A DNA stretch of 30,193 nucleotides from UBA2231 sp964415175 (lineage in GTDB: Bacteria > Elusimicrobiota > Elusimicrobia > Elusimicrobiales > UBA9959), in the NCBI GenBank assembly GCA_964415175.1, contig CAYPYG010000033.1, positions 1 through 30,193 on the forward strand, written 5' to 3'. The notes below the pieces were generated by a model that saw only the letters and a list, made by a program, of their open reading frames with translations, searched no databases and had not been told where the DNA came from. Shown here piece by piece: positions 11,845 through 18,986 of the stretch. Positions within the stretch are counted from its first letter, which is position 1. Each line of letters starts with the position of its first letter. Made by a program: the position numbers and the translations under genes.

Positions 11845-13232
11845 TGGAAAAGAACCTCCTGGACCTGACCGCCCCGCTGCTGCTCGTCGCGGTGCCCGCC
11901 ATCGTGGCCCTGCTGTTGCGCCCGGCCTGGGCCGCGCGGGCGGCGGGCATCGGCCTGTTCGCCGCGCTCCTCAATGTCTCCTTCGGCGGCCCGGCCAATA
12001 TAATGCCCTTCGGCCAGTCGCTGGTCTATGACCCGCTGACGAAGCTCCTGTGGCTGCTCATACTCGGCGCCGCCTTCGCCGCCGTAGACCTGACCCCGCG
12101 CGCCGCCTGCGCCGCCCAACTGCCGGCCAATGAATACTATTTCCTGCTTCCCATCTCCACCGTCGGCCTGATGGCCATGCTGGCTACCGGCGACCTCATC
12201 GGCGTCTTCATCGCGCTGGAAGTCGTCTCCCTGCCGCTCTACGCGCTGGCCGCCGCCCGCCGCACCGCCGCCGGCGCCGAGGCCGGTTATAAATATTTCC
12301 TGCTCGGCTCCTTCGGCGCCGCGCTGACCGTGCTGGGCATCGCTTTCTTCTACGGCTCCGTCGGCTCGGTGCTGATACAGTCGGCCGCCGCCATCTCCGG
12401 ACTGAAAGTGAACCAGGCCGCCGCCTCGGCGGGCTTCCTGCTCATCATGGCCGGCTTCGCCTTCAAGGCCGCGCTGGTGCCTTTCCATATGTGGGTGCCG
12501 GACGTCTACGAGGGGGCACCGACGCCCGTCTCCGCCTTCATGGCCTCGGCCGTCAAGGCCGGCGCCGTCCTGATACTCTTCCGCCTCTTCGCCGCCGCCG
12601 ACCTGCCGCTCTATTACAAAATATTCTGGTGGGCGGCCGCGCTGACCATGGCCGCCGGCAATATAGCCGCCCTGCCGCAGGCGGGCGTCAAGCGCATGCT
12701 GGCCTACTCCAGCGTGGCGCACGCCGGCTACCTGCTGACCGGCTTCATGGGCGGCAAGGCCGCTTTCCCGGCCGTCTATTTCTACCTCGCCGTCTACGCC
12801 GCCGCCACCATAGGGGCCTTCTCGCTGGTCGCGATACTCGAGAAGCACGAGAAAGGCGTCACGCTCGCCGATCTCCGGGGACTCGCCGCCGCGGACCCCG
12901 CCAAGGCCGCCCTGATGGCCGTCTTCGTCCTCTCGCTGGCCGGCATACCGCCGCTGGCCGGCTTCTTCGGCAAGTTCTGGCTCTTCGCCCAGGCCGTGCG
13001 CGGCGGGAGCCCCGGGCTAGTCGTCATCGCGGTACTGGCCAGCGCCGTCTCGCTCTACTACTATCTCTCGATAATAACCGCCATATACGCCGGCAAGGCC
13101 GACACGCCCGCCGCACCGCGGGCCGGCACGCCGGCCATGCTGTGGCTGCTGGGCTCCTTCGTCCTGCTCGGAGGCCTGGCGGCGGACTTCTTCCTGCTCC
13201 CCGCGGCCAACGCCCTTCCTTTCCTTCCTTAA
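11844..13232 (+). CDS. nuoN: NADH-quinone oxidoreductase subunit N (ND2-like antiporter)
   Basis: NuoN is the third antiporter-like subunit and lies nearest NuoK. The 462 residues carry GDLIGVFIALEVVSLPLYALAA (conserved Glu, given here for its position near residue 125), EAGYKYFLLGSFGAAL, AFKAALVPFHMWVPDVYEGA (Lys plus the PDVYEGAPTPV signature) and VKRMLAYSSVAHAGYLL. The ATG at 11844 is chosen over an upstream open frame because it follows aggagggg at a good distance and overlaps the nuoM stop. It is the last complex I subunit of the operon; a J-domain gene starts 4 bases after its stop. Confidence 0.97.
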   Translation: MEKNLLDLTAPLLLVAVPAIVALLLRPAWAARAAGIGLFAALLNVSFGGPANIMPFGQSLVYDPLTKLLWLLILGAAFAAVDLTPRAACAAQLPANEYYFLLPISTVGLMAMLATGDLIGVFIALEVVSLPLYALAAARRTAAGAEAGYKYFLLGSFGAALTVLGIAFFYGSVGSVLIQSAAAISGLKVNQAAASAGFLLIMAGFAFKAALVPFHMWVPDVYEGAPTPVSAFMASAVKAGAVLILFRLFAAADLPLYYKIFWWAAALTMAAGNIAALPQAGVKRMLAYSSVAHAGYLLTGFMGGKAAFPAVYFYLAVYAAATIGAFSLVAILEKHEKGVTLADLRGLAAADPAKAALMAVFVLSLAGIPPLAGFFGKFWLFAQAVRGGSPGLVVIAVLASAVSLYYYLSIITAIYAGKADTPAAPRAGTPAMLWLLGSFVLLGGLAADFFLLPAANALPFLP

Positions 13233-13236
13233 GCCG

Positions 13237-13662
13237 ATGAAGACCTGGTTCTACGTCCTGTCCGCTCTTTATTTATTGAGCCCGATAGACCTGCTGCCCG
13301 AGCGGGGGCTCGGCCGCTTCGGCCTCATAGACGATATCCTGGTGATAGCGGCTCTTTACTGGTACCTGGTGCGGCGCCCGGCCCTGCTCAGGGCGGGACG
13401 GAGAGGGGAAAAGGCCGGGCCGGCGGAAGAAGGGCCCGCCGCGGAAGCCGGCGGGCCGGGACCGGAGGAAGACCCTTACAAGGTCCTGGGCGTCGCGCCG
13501 GACGCCTCCGCCGACGAGATACGCGCCGCCTACCTGAAACTGGCCAATAAATACCACCCGGACAAGGTCGACCACCTTGGGGACGAGTTCAAGGCGCTGG
13601 CGCACCGCCGCTTCAAGGAAATACAGGCCGCCTACGAGCGGCTCTCGTCCAAGGGGGACTGA
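13237..13662 (+). CDS. DUF1232 / J-domain fusion protein
   Basis: This 141-residue protein joins two modules. Residues 1-45 are hydrophobic and contain YLLSPIDLLPE...GLIDDILVIAALYWYL, which fits the DUF1232 (YkvA-like) membrane segment with its S-P-I-D-L and D-D motifs. A Gly/Ala/Glu-rich linker (about 52-78) leads to a J domain (79-141) with PYKVLGV, EIRAAYLKLANKYHPDK and the diagnostic HPD at 107-109. J domains recruit and stimulate DnaK-type chaperones, so this would place Hsp70 activity at the membrane. It starts 4 bases after nuoN and ends before the terminator, so it is likely co-transcribed with complex I. A role in complex assembly is a guess. Confidence 0.85.
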   Translation: MKTWFYVLSALYLLSPIDLLPERGLGRFGLIDDILVIAALYWYLVRRPALLRAGRRGEKAGPAEEGPAAEAGGPGPEEDPYKVLGVAPDASADEIRAAYLKLANKYHPDKVDHLGDEFKALAHRRFKEIQAAYERLSSKGD

Positions 13663-13680
13663 GTTTCAGACGCGCAAAAG

Positions 13681-13716
13681 AAAGGGCCGGGAGGGATCTC
13701 CCGGCCTTTCCCTTTT
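13681..13716. terminator. Bidirectional intrinsic terminator between convergent operons
   Basis: A perfect 9-bp stem, GGCCGGGAG (13685-13693) and CTCCCGGCC (13698-13706), with loop GGAT, is followed on the + strand by tttcccttt. On the other strand it is followed by a ccctttcttt tract. It lies between the end of the nuo/J-domain operon and the end of the C11 peptidase gene, so it can stop transcription from both sides. Confidence 0.88.
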
Positions 13717-13730
13717 AACGGGCGGATGCC

Positions 13731-15170
13731 CTATTTATAACTGGAATAGATCCGGCGGATGAAGGGGCCCCAGCCGGTCTCGACGGCGAAAGGCAGCGAC
13801 CAGTAATCGGTCTCCTGCAGGGCCATGAAGCCCTCCAGCGAGTCGCCGACCAGCCTCACCGGCGGCACATGAGCGGAAATGCCGTGGGTGCGCGCGTATG
13901 GGAAGCCCGTAGGGGAAGTGCCGTACTGGTAGTAGCCGTGGAACAGCCCGTCCGAGATGAAGGACATCAGTTCATTCGCGCGGGCGACGGCCAGCGCTCC
14001 CTCGGGAGCGTCCGCGGGGGTCTTCTCCGCCACTATCCTGACGAAATCGTAAAGGTCGCCGGAGACGGACAGGGCCGCCGCTATATGCGGGGCGTCGGTG
14101 GCCATGGTGACGCCGAAGATATCGAAGCGGGCCGCTCCTTTTATCCCGGCGTTCTCGGCCTCGTGATTGTCGAAAGCGGTCTCGGCCTCCACCCAGGCGC
14201 GCACCCTACGGCCCAGCTCGTCGAGCGCGGAGGTATCCAGCACCGAGGCGTGGGCGCCCGGCCTTTCGAACGCCTTGGCCCGCTCGACATATCCGGCGGC
14301 TAGGAACTTCCCGAGCTCGGCGGAAGGAACGGCGGGGACCGAATTGAGCAGCTGCAGCATGCCGCCCATATCGTAGCCCAGAGCGTACATCAGTTCGCTC
14401 GAACCCACCACCACGTCGGCGTAGTCCTTGACCTGCCAGGCCACCTCGGCCATCTGCATGATGCAGGAGGTCATGACGAAAGCGTCCACATGCCCGGTGG
14501 CGCGCATCAGCTCGCGCAGTTCCGGCAGCGTGACGTAATTACCGGTCTCGGTGTCCATCAGCGTGCCCTTCTGGGCGGGCTGCTTTTTCCCGTCGAAGAA
14601 GCCGTTGCCGTGGCCGTAGATGAAGAAGGCGCGGCGCGAAGAGGGGTATGAGGCGGCGGCCCAGCGCGTGAAATCGGCGGCGGCCCGCCAGTCGCCGGTG
14701 TCCCCGGCCGGGGCGCGCCAGACTATGTCAGCGCCGAAGGCCTCGAGCGCGCTCTCGTCTATCTGCCCGCCCGAGAAGACCTTCTCCAGGGCGGCGTCCA
14801 CCGCGCCCTCCGCGGCCGGGCCGCCGAGGGCTATGCGCACGGTGTCGGTCGAAACGGAGCCGTCGGCCTTGAGGAAAGGAAGAGTGGCCTGCGCCACGAC
14901 CCGGACCTTTTCCGAAGCGCCGACGCGTTTCATCTCCAGCAGCTGCCAGAGCAGGGCGTAACGCAGCTGGTCGCGGGTGGTGGAATAAACCATCACGGTC
15001 CACTCGGCGGGGACGGTAGCGCCGGCATTAGGGACGACGGTCTCAGGGGCCGGCACCGGCGCGGCGACCACGTCCGAGGCGTTCATGGAATTGAGGGCGA
15101 AGGGCGCCGCGGCGGCCGGAGCGGCGGGGATCAAAAAGGCGAAGACGAGAACTTTGATGAAAGTGGTCAT
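13731..15170 (-). CDS. Secreted clostripain-family (C11) cysteine peptidase
   Basis: The 479-residue protein starts with a signal peptide (KVLVFAFLIPAAPAAAA, cleavage near 21-22) and an Ala/Pro/Val-rich linker to about residue 54. The catalytic region begins at EWTVMVYSTTRDQL. It contains the His of FFIYGHGNGF (H187) and the Cys of DAFVMTSCIMQMAEVAW (C236), which match the His/Cys dyad of family C11, followed by VVGSSELMYALGYDM. Members cleave after basic residues, often Arg, and many are activated by self-cleavage; substrate here is unknown. The protein should act outside the cytoplasm. It ends at the shared terminator. The ATG lies 6 bases after a promoter -10, so the message is probably leaderless. 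Confidence 0.85.
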   Translation of the reverse strand: MTTFIKVLVFAFLIPAAPAAAAPFALNSMNASDVVAAPVPAPETVVPNAGATVPAEWTVMVYSTTRDQLRYALLWQLLEMKRVGASEKVRVVAQATLPFLKADGSVSTDTVRIALGGPAAEGAVDAALEKVFSGGQIDESALEAFGADIVWRAPAGDTGDWRAAADFTRWAAASYPSSRRAFFIYGHGNGFFDGKKQPAQKGTLMDTETGNYVTLPELRELMRATGHVDAFVMTSCIMQMAEVAWQVKDYADVVVGSSELMYALGYDMGGMLQLLNSVPAVPSAELGKFLAAGYVERAKAFERPGAHASVLDTSALDELGRRVRAWVEAETAFDNHEAENAGIKGAARFDIFGVTMATDAPHIAAALSVSGDLYDFVRIVAEKTPADAPEGALAVARANELMSFISDGLFHGYYQYGTSPTGFPYARTHGISAHVPPVRLVGDSLEGFMALQETDYWSLPFAVETGWGPFIRRIYSSYK

Positions 15171-15185
15171 ACGGATATCATATCA
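15171..15185 (-). promoter_or_regulatory. Extended -10 promoter, leaderless start of the C11 peptidase
   Basis: On the minus strand TG-A-TATGAT (15185-15177) is an extended -10 element. Only 6 bases (atccgt) separate it from the ATG at 15170, so transcription should begin at or within a base or two of the start codon. No Shine-Dalgarno is present. No convincing -35 is seen. The layout and sequence match the purB start (TGATATCATATCGGC-ATG). Confidence 0.6.
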
Positions 15186-15240
15186 GAAGAGGGGGTGGTG
15201 GGCTAAGGTCTTTGGACCCAGCGGGAACATAGGCCCCAAA

Positions 15241-15272
15241 AAAAGGTCCGGGAGCATATCCCGGACCTTTTT
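15241..15272 (-). terminator. Intrinsic terminator after the M14 carboxypeptidase gene
   Basis: A perfect 9-bp stem, GGTCCGGGA (15245-15253) and TCCCGGACC (15259-15267), with a 5-base loop. On the minus strand it is followed by ccttttttt (a T7 tract), and on the + strand by ttttt. It lies 26 bases past the stop of the carboxypeptidase gene and separates it from the peptidase gene downstream, which has its own promoter. Confidence 0.88.
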
Positions 15273-15292
15273 CGGCAGACGCGCGGTATATC

Positions 15293-16612
15293 TCAGCGCG
15301 CCAGCTTGTACGGGTCGTCGGTCACGCTGAGCATGTACATCGCGGCCTTGATATTGTCGGCCACGACCTTCTCTATCACGCCGGCGCCGGGATAGAAGCC
15401 GCCGCCGCCCCAGCGCTTGGGGGTCATCTCGAAAGTGAAGGCGAAGATGCGGCGCTGCATATAGGCCCAGTCCGTCGTATCGCCGGTGGCGACATAGAGA
15501 TCGCTGGACTGCTGAGGCACATAACCGGTATAGCCTGCGAAGGCTCTCGCCATCGTCTCGAAGACCTTGAGGTCCGTCTTGTCCTCGAGCGGCTCGTCGA
15601 GTCCGGCCCACGGGTAAAGTATCAGTTCGGAATAGGTGTGATAGGTGAGCAGCGTCTTTATGTTCGGCCGGGCCAGGACGAAGTCGCGCACGGCGCGGGT
15701 CTCGGGCTCGGAGAAGGCGTAAGGTCCGCAATAGGTGTCGGCCGACGGGTTGGTGGAAGAGCCGGCCTCGCACCAGCGCGCGTCGTAGTTGCGGTTGAGG
15801 TCCACGCCGTAGGAGCCGCCCGCGTTCACGGAGCGGTTCTTGCGCCACCAGCGGTACTTGCCGGCGGCGATATCGTACTCGGCTCCGTCGGGATTGACCA
15901 TCGGGATGATATGGATGTCGAGGGTGTCGATGTATCTGCGCGCCTCGGGGGCGTTCTTGTTCTCGAGCAGCCAGACGGCGAAGAGCAGCGCGACCTCGTT
16001 GGTCAGGTGTTCGCGCGCGTGATGGTTGGCCATGAAGACGGCGCCGGGCCTGGCGCTGGGGGCCGTGCCCTTCTCCGCCGGATTGATGCGCAGCGCCCAG
16101 ATGTCGCGGCCCTCCACCGTCCTGCCTATGGAGAACAGCGAGGTCTCTTCGGGATGGGCGGCGGCCAGCTGCTTCAGTACCTCGACGGTCTCCCCGAAGT
16201 TATGATAAGCGGCGTCGGCGAGGGGAAAATCCTTGTCGAAATTGTATATCGAGACCTTGTCGTCGATCCTGAAGCCCCCGGCGGCTATCTCCCGCACGGC
16301 GGACTCGCGGGCGAAGCCGCGCACGAAACCATTTTCTATCTCGACTATATCCAAACCCATTTCCAGCAGGCGGGTGCGCTGATACTTGTCGGAGGCGGCC
16401 ACGGTGAGCCATGAGCGGTCGTCGGCCAGCAGGGACAGGTCGTCCTTCACGACCGCCGCCTCCGGCTCGGGAAGAGCGAGCGAGGAGTTGGAGACGGCCA
16501 CCCGGGAGAGGAGCTGCCGGAAAGACAGGCCGTTCTCCGGGTTTTTCCCGCCCTCGGCGAAGACGGGGGAAACGAGGGCGCAGGACAGGAGCAGGAAAAG
16601 GGTCTTTTTCAT
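15293..16612 (-). CDS. Secreted M14 zinc carboxypeptidase
   Basis: The 439-residue protein has a signal peptide (MKKTLFLLLSCALVSPVFA), a propeptide-like region (about 20-135), and an M14 (carboxypeptidase A-like) catalytic domain. The zinc ligands are H198 and E201 in NHHAREH and H325 in TYHTYSEL. The substrate-binding pair N273-R274 is in GVDLNRNYD, and the catalytic Glu is E395 in FTFEMTP. This set is complete, so the enzyme should be active on C-terminal residues of peptides outside the cytoplasm. An in-frame ATG at 16651 would add 13 residues, but that region contains the -35 palindrome and promoter, so I chose 16612. The gene follows ribE on the same strand but has its own promoter and terminator. 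Confidence 0.9.
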   Translation of the reverse strand: MKKTLFLLLSCALVSPVFAEGGKNPENGLSFRQLLSRVAVSNSSLALPEPEAAVVKDDLSLLADDRSWLTVAASDKYQRTRLLEMGLDIVEIENGFVRGFARESAVREIAAGGFRIDDKVSIYNFDKDFPLADAAYHNFGETVEVLKQLAAAHPEETSLFSIGRTVEGRDIWALRINPAEKGTAPSARPGAVFMANHHAREHLTNEVALLFAVWLLENKNAPEARRYIDTLDIHIIPMVNPDGAEYDIAAGKYRWWRKNRSVNAGGSYGVDLNRNYDARWCEAGSSTNPSADTYCGPYAFSEPETRAVRDFVLARPNIKTLLTYHTYSELILYPWAGLDEPLEDKTDLKVFETMARAFAGYTGYVPQQSSDLYVATGDTTDWAYMQRRIFAFTFEMTPKRWGGGGFYPGAGVIEKVVADNIKAAMYMLSVTDDPYKLAR

Positions 16613-16622
16613 AGGTACGGAC

Positions 16623-16651
16623 AATATACGATTTAAGTTGACCGCGGTCAA
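16623..16651 (-). promoter_or_regulatory. Sigma-70-type promoter with palindromic operator, M14 gene
   Basis: On the minus strand TTGACC (16651-16646), a 17-base spacer and TATATT (16628-16623) form a near-consensus promoter. The -35 is one half of a perfect 14-base palindrome, ttgaccgcggtcaa (16638-16651), which would suit a dimeric repressor. Only 10 bases lie between the -10 and the ATG at 16612, so the expected leader is about 3-4 bases and no Shine-Dalgarno is present. Confidence 0.7.
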
Positions 16652-16658
16652 TGACGGA

Positions 16659-17267
16659 TCATAAAAACCCGTTCTTCCCGAGCGCCTCGCGCAGGGCGGC
16701 GTCCCCGGCCGCGCAGGCGCGCGCGTATTTGCCGAGTATATCGTACTCGATGTTGACGGCGGAGCCGGGCCTGAGGGCGGCGAGCGCGGTATTGGCCCAG
16801 GTGTGGGGGATAATGGCGGTCCTGAAGGAGCGCGGGGTGACGGCGAAGACGGTCAGGCTGACGCCGTCGAGCGCGACGGAGCCCTTTTCGACCATGACCG
16901 CGCCGGCGCCGGTCTCCAGTTCGAGGGTGAAGCTGCTGGCTTCCTTATGGACGGCGAGCACTTTCACCGTCCCGTCTATGTGCCCGGTGACGAAATGTCC
17001 GCCGAGGCGGGCGCCGACCTTGAGCGCGCGTTCCAGGTTGAGCGGCGCGCCGGGGCCCAGCAGGCCCAGCGCGGTGCGCGAGCGGGTCTCGGGGCTGAGG
17101 TCGAAAAAGGCCGCGCGGCCCTTCGCCGAGACATAAGTGAGGCAGGCGCCGTTGACGGCGACGCTCTCGCCGGTCTCCAGCTTCCAGCCGGCCGGCACTT
17201 CCACGGCCAGCCTCCCGCCGGCATATGACTTCAGCTTTCCCACCGCTTCGATCATTCCCGTGAACAT
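16659..17267 (-). CDS. ribE: Riboflavin synthase (alpha subunit)
   Basis: Riboflavin synthase converts two 6,7-dimethyl-8-ribityllumazine molecules to riboflavin and a pyrimidinedione that is recycled. The 202 residues consist of two similar barrel repeats. The first starts MFTGMIEAVG with ESVAVNGACLTY; the second starts near GHFVTGHIDGTVKV with KGSVALDGVSLTV. The N-terminal MFTG and paired VxG(A/V)(C/S)LT motifs are diagnostic. The ATG at 17267 overlaps the ribD stop by one base (TAATG). The longer open frame upstream is within ribD. It is the last gene of the riboswitch-controlled operon. Confidence 0.96.
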   Translation of the reverse strand: MFTGMIEAVGKLKSYAGGRLAVEVPAGWKLETGESVAVNGACLTYVSAKGRAAFFDLSPETRSRTALGLLGPGAPLNLERALKVGARLGGHFVTGHIDGTVKVLAVHKEASSFTLELETGAGAVMVEKGSVALDGVSLTVFAVTPRSFRTAIIPHTWANTALAALRPGSAVNIEYDILGKYARACAAGDAALREALGKNGFL

Positions 17268-18358
17268 TACCTGAACCTCACGTCGAGCATAAGGTCGGGG
17301 CCGAGGCGCAGGATATCTTTCACCTCGGCCTGCACGCCCAGCACTTTGCGGGCGGCGTTGAGCCTGTCGGGCCAGACGGCGGAACCGCGGGAGTCCGTGC
17401 CGCCGATGACCATGGGGGCGATGATGCAGCAATAGCGGTCCACCAGGCCCTGGCTGATGAAGGAACCGGCGACTTTTCCGCCGCCCTCCACGAGTATGTG
17501 GCTTATCCCTATGGAGCCAAGCGCCTTGAGCAGCGCCGGCAGCGAAGGCCGCCCGTCGCGGTCCCGGGGGAGTTCCAGCACTTCGGCGTGACCGGGGAGG
17601 CGCTTTACCGCCGTCGTCGGGGCTTTGCCGGCGACGGCGACGATGACGCGGTCGTTCCCGAAAACACGCGCCTTCGGCGGTATGCGCAGCCGGGAATCGA
17701 GGATGACCACCCAGGGCTGGCGCGGGACTTTGAAACCGCGCACATTGAGCAGCGGGTCGTCCGCCAGCACCGTACCGACGCCGGCAATTACGGCGTCGGC
17801 TTCGGCGCGCAGCTTATGAGCGAAACGGCGCGACTGCGGGGAAGAGATCCAGCGCGAGCGGCCGGCCGCGTCGGCTATCCTGCCGTCCAGGCTCTGGGCC
17901 GTCTTGAGCGTGACATAAGGCAGGCGGGTCCGCATATACCTGGCGAAGGCCGGGTTGAGGTCATCGCACTCTTTCCGCAGCAGGCCCGTCGTCACCTTTA
18001 CGCCGGCCGCGCGCAGTATGGCGCCGCCGCGGCAGCTGTGGCAGGGATTGGGGTCGGAAGCGCCGATGAAGACGCGCGCCACGCCGGCCGCCTTTATCGC
18101 TTCGGTGCAGGGCGGGGTCTTGCCGTGGGTGGAACAGGGTTCCAGCGTGACGTAGAGGTCGGCGCCCCGGGCGCGGCTCCCGGCCTTCTTCAGGGCGGAC
18201 GCCTCGGCGTGCGGGCCGCCGAAACGGGCGTGCCAGCCCTCGGCTATGATCCGGCCTTTTTTGGCCAGCACCGCGCCGACGATGGGATTGGGATGCGCGC
18301 CGCGGCTGCCGCGCCGCGCCAGCGCTATCGCCCGCTTCATCAGTTCTTTATCGGTCAT
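17267..18358 (-). CDS. ribD: Bifunctional diaminohydroxyphosphoribosylaminopyrimidine deaminase / reductase
   Basis: RibD carries out two consecutive steps of riboflavin synthesis: deamination, then NADPH-dependent reduction of the ribosyl side chain. The 363-residue protein has the zinc deaminase site H50-A-E52 and C75, C84 (EPCSTHGKTPPC), and from about 145 the reductase domain (RLPYVTLKTAQSLDGRIA, GVGTVLADDPLLNVR, ILVEGGGKVAGSF). The open frame continues to 18463, but homology begins with MTDKELMKRAIALA at 18358, and the extra part is palindromic element C. No Shine-Dalgarno precedes this ATG (ccttgtttt-ATG). It overlaps ribE by one base. Confidence 0.96.
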   Translation of the reverse strand: MTDKELMKRAIALARRGSRGAHPNPIVGAVLAKKGRIIAEGWHARFGGPHAEASALKKAGSRARGADLYVTLEPCSTHGKTPPCTEAIKAAGVARVFIGASDPNPCHSCRGGAILRAAGVKVTTGLLRKECDDLNPAFARYMRTRLPYVTLKTAQSLDGRIADAAGRSRWISSPQSRRFAHKLRAEADAVIAGVGTVLADDPLLNVRGFKVPRQPWVVILDSRLRIPPKARVFGNDRVIVAVAGKAPTTAVKRLPGHAEVLELPRDRDGRPSLPALLKALGSIGISHILVEGGGKVAGSFISQGLVDRYCCIIAPMVIGGTDSRGSAVWPDRLNAARKVLGVQAEVKDILRLGPDLMLDVRFR

Positions 18359-18522
18359 AAAACAAGGAGCAAGTATGGGGGGCCTGTCGGCGGTTCGCTC
18401 CGAAAAACAGGGTCTCGCACACCGTGCTCGCCCTTCCGACTCTCGCCGCTCGCGCTTACGCAAGCTCGCGGCTCCGGACGGTTTTTCTCCGCGAATCCGC
18501 CGCCACCCCCATTGTCCCCTTA
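18359..18522 (-). repeat. Palindromic intergenic element, copy C (ribH/ribD)
   Basis: This copy fills the gap from the ribH stop to the ribD start, in the orientation of transcription (minus). Outer arms at 18389-18408 and 18481-18501 form an imperfect inverted repeat of about 20 bp ending in aaaaac/gttttt. Hairpin 1 (18445-18472; minus gccgc/gcggc) closes the same 18-base core GAGCTTGCGTAAGCGCGA as copy B. Hairpin 2 (18410-18433) has ggg/ccc, the CGA/GAGA internal loop, and gcac-ggt-gtgc, and is identical to copy A over 18 bases. The edges (taaggggacaatggggg and ccccccatacttgctcc on the minus strand) match the other copies. Confidence 0.85.
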
Positions 18523-18978
18523 CAAGTTCCGGAACAGGTCGGCCATTTCGATGGCGGCCATGGCGGCCTCGGCGCCCTTGTTGCCCTGCTTGGTGCCGCA
18601 GCGCTCTATGGCCTGCTCCAGGTTGTCCGCGGCGACCACGCCGAAGATGACAGGCTTCTTGCGGCGCATCGACACTTCGGCCACGCCCTTGGCGGTCTCG
18701 GCCGCGACCAGGTCGAAATGCGGGGTATCGCCGCGGATGATGACGCCGAGGCAGACGACGGCGTCGTAATTCCCGCCGGCGGCCTTGTCGGCGGCCAGCG
18801 CCAGTTCGTAGGCGCCCGGAACCTTCACCAGCGTTATGTCCTTCTCGTCGGCGCCGTGTCTCTTCAGCGTGTCGACGGCCCCGTCGGCCAGCTTGCCGGT
18901 GAGGAAGTCGTTGAACCGGGACACGACCAGAGCGAACTTGAGTTTATCCGCTTTGAGTTTTCCTTCTATTATCTTCAT
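18520..18978 (-). CDS. ribH: 6,7-dimethyl-8-ribityllumazine synthase
   Basis: RibH condenses 3,4-dihydroxy-2-butanone 4-phosphate with the ribitylaminopyrimidine to give the lumazine, often as a 60-subunit capsid or a pentamer. The 152 residues show the family motifs SRFNDFLTGKLADGA, VKVPGAYELALAA, the phosphate-binding loop GVIIRGDTPHFD, and GVVAADNLEQAIERCGTKQGNKGAEAA. A strong ribosome binding site (aggagg) lies 4 bases before the ATG at 18978 and overlaps the end of ribBA. The stop codon TAA is at the same time the first part of the conserved edge of element C. Confidence 0.97.
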   Translation of the reverse strand: MKIIEGKLKADKLKFALVVSRFNDFLTGKLADGAVDTLKRHGADEKDITLVKVPGAYELALAADKAAGGNYDAVVCLGVIIRGDTPHFDLVAAETAKGVAEVSMRRKKPVIFGVVAADNLEQAIERCGTKQGNKGAEAAMAAIEMADLFRNL

Positions 18979-18986
18979 TCGTCCTC

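Noticed and set aside
16613..16651. Upstream ATG at 16651 for the M14 carboxypeptidase.
   Set aside because: It lies inside the -35 palindrome and would place 13 residues before a perfect signal peptide.
18359..18463. Longer N-terminus for RibD beginning at 18463.
   Set aside because: The extra 35 residues are the translation of palindromic element C, and RibD homology starts at 18358.
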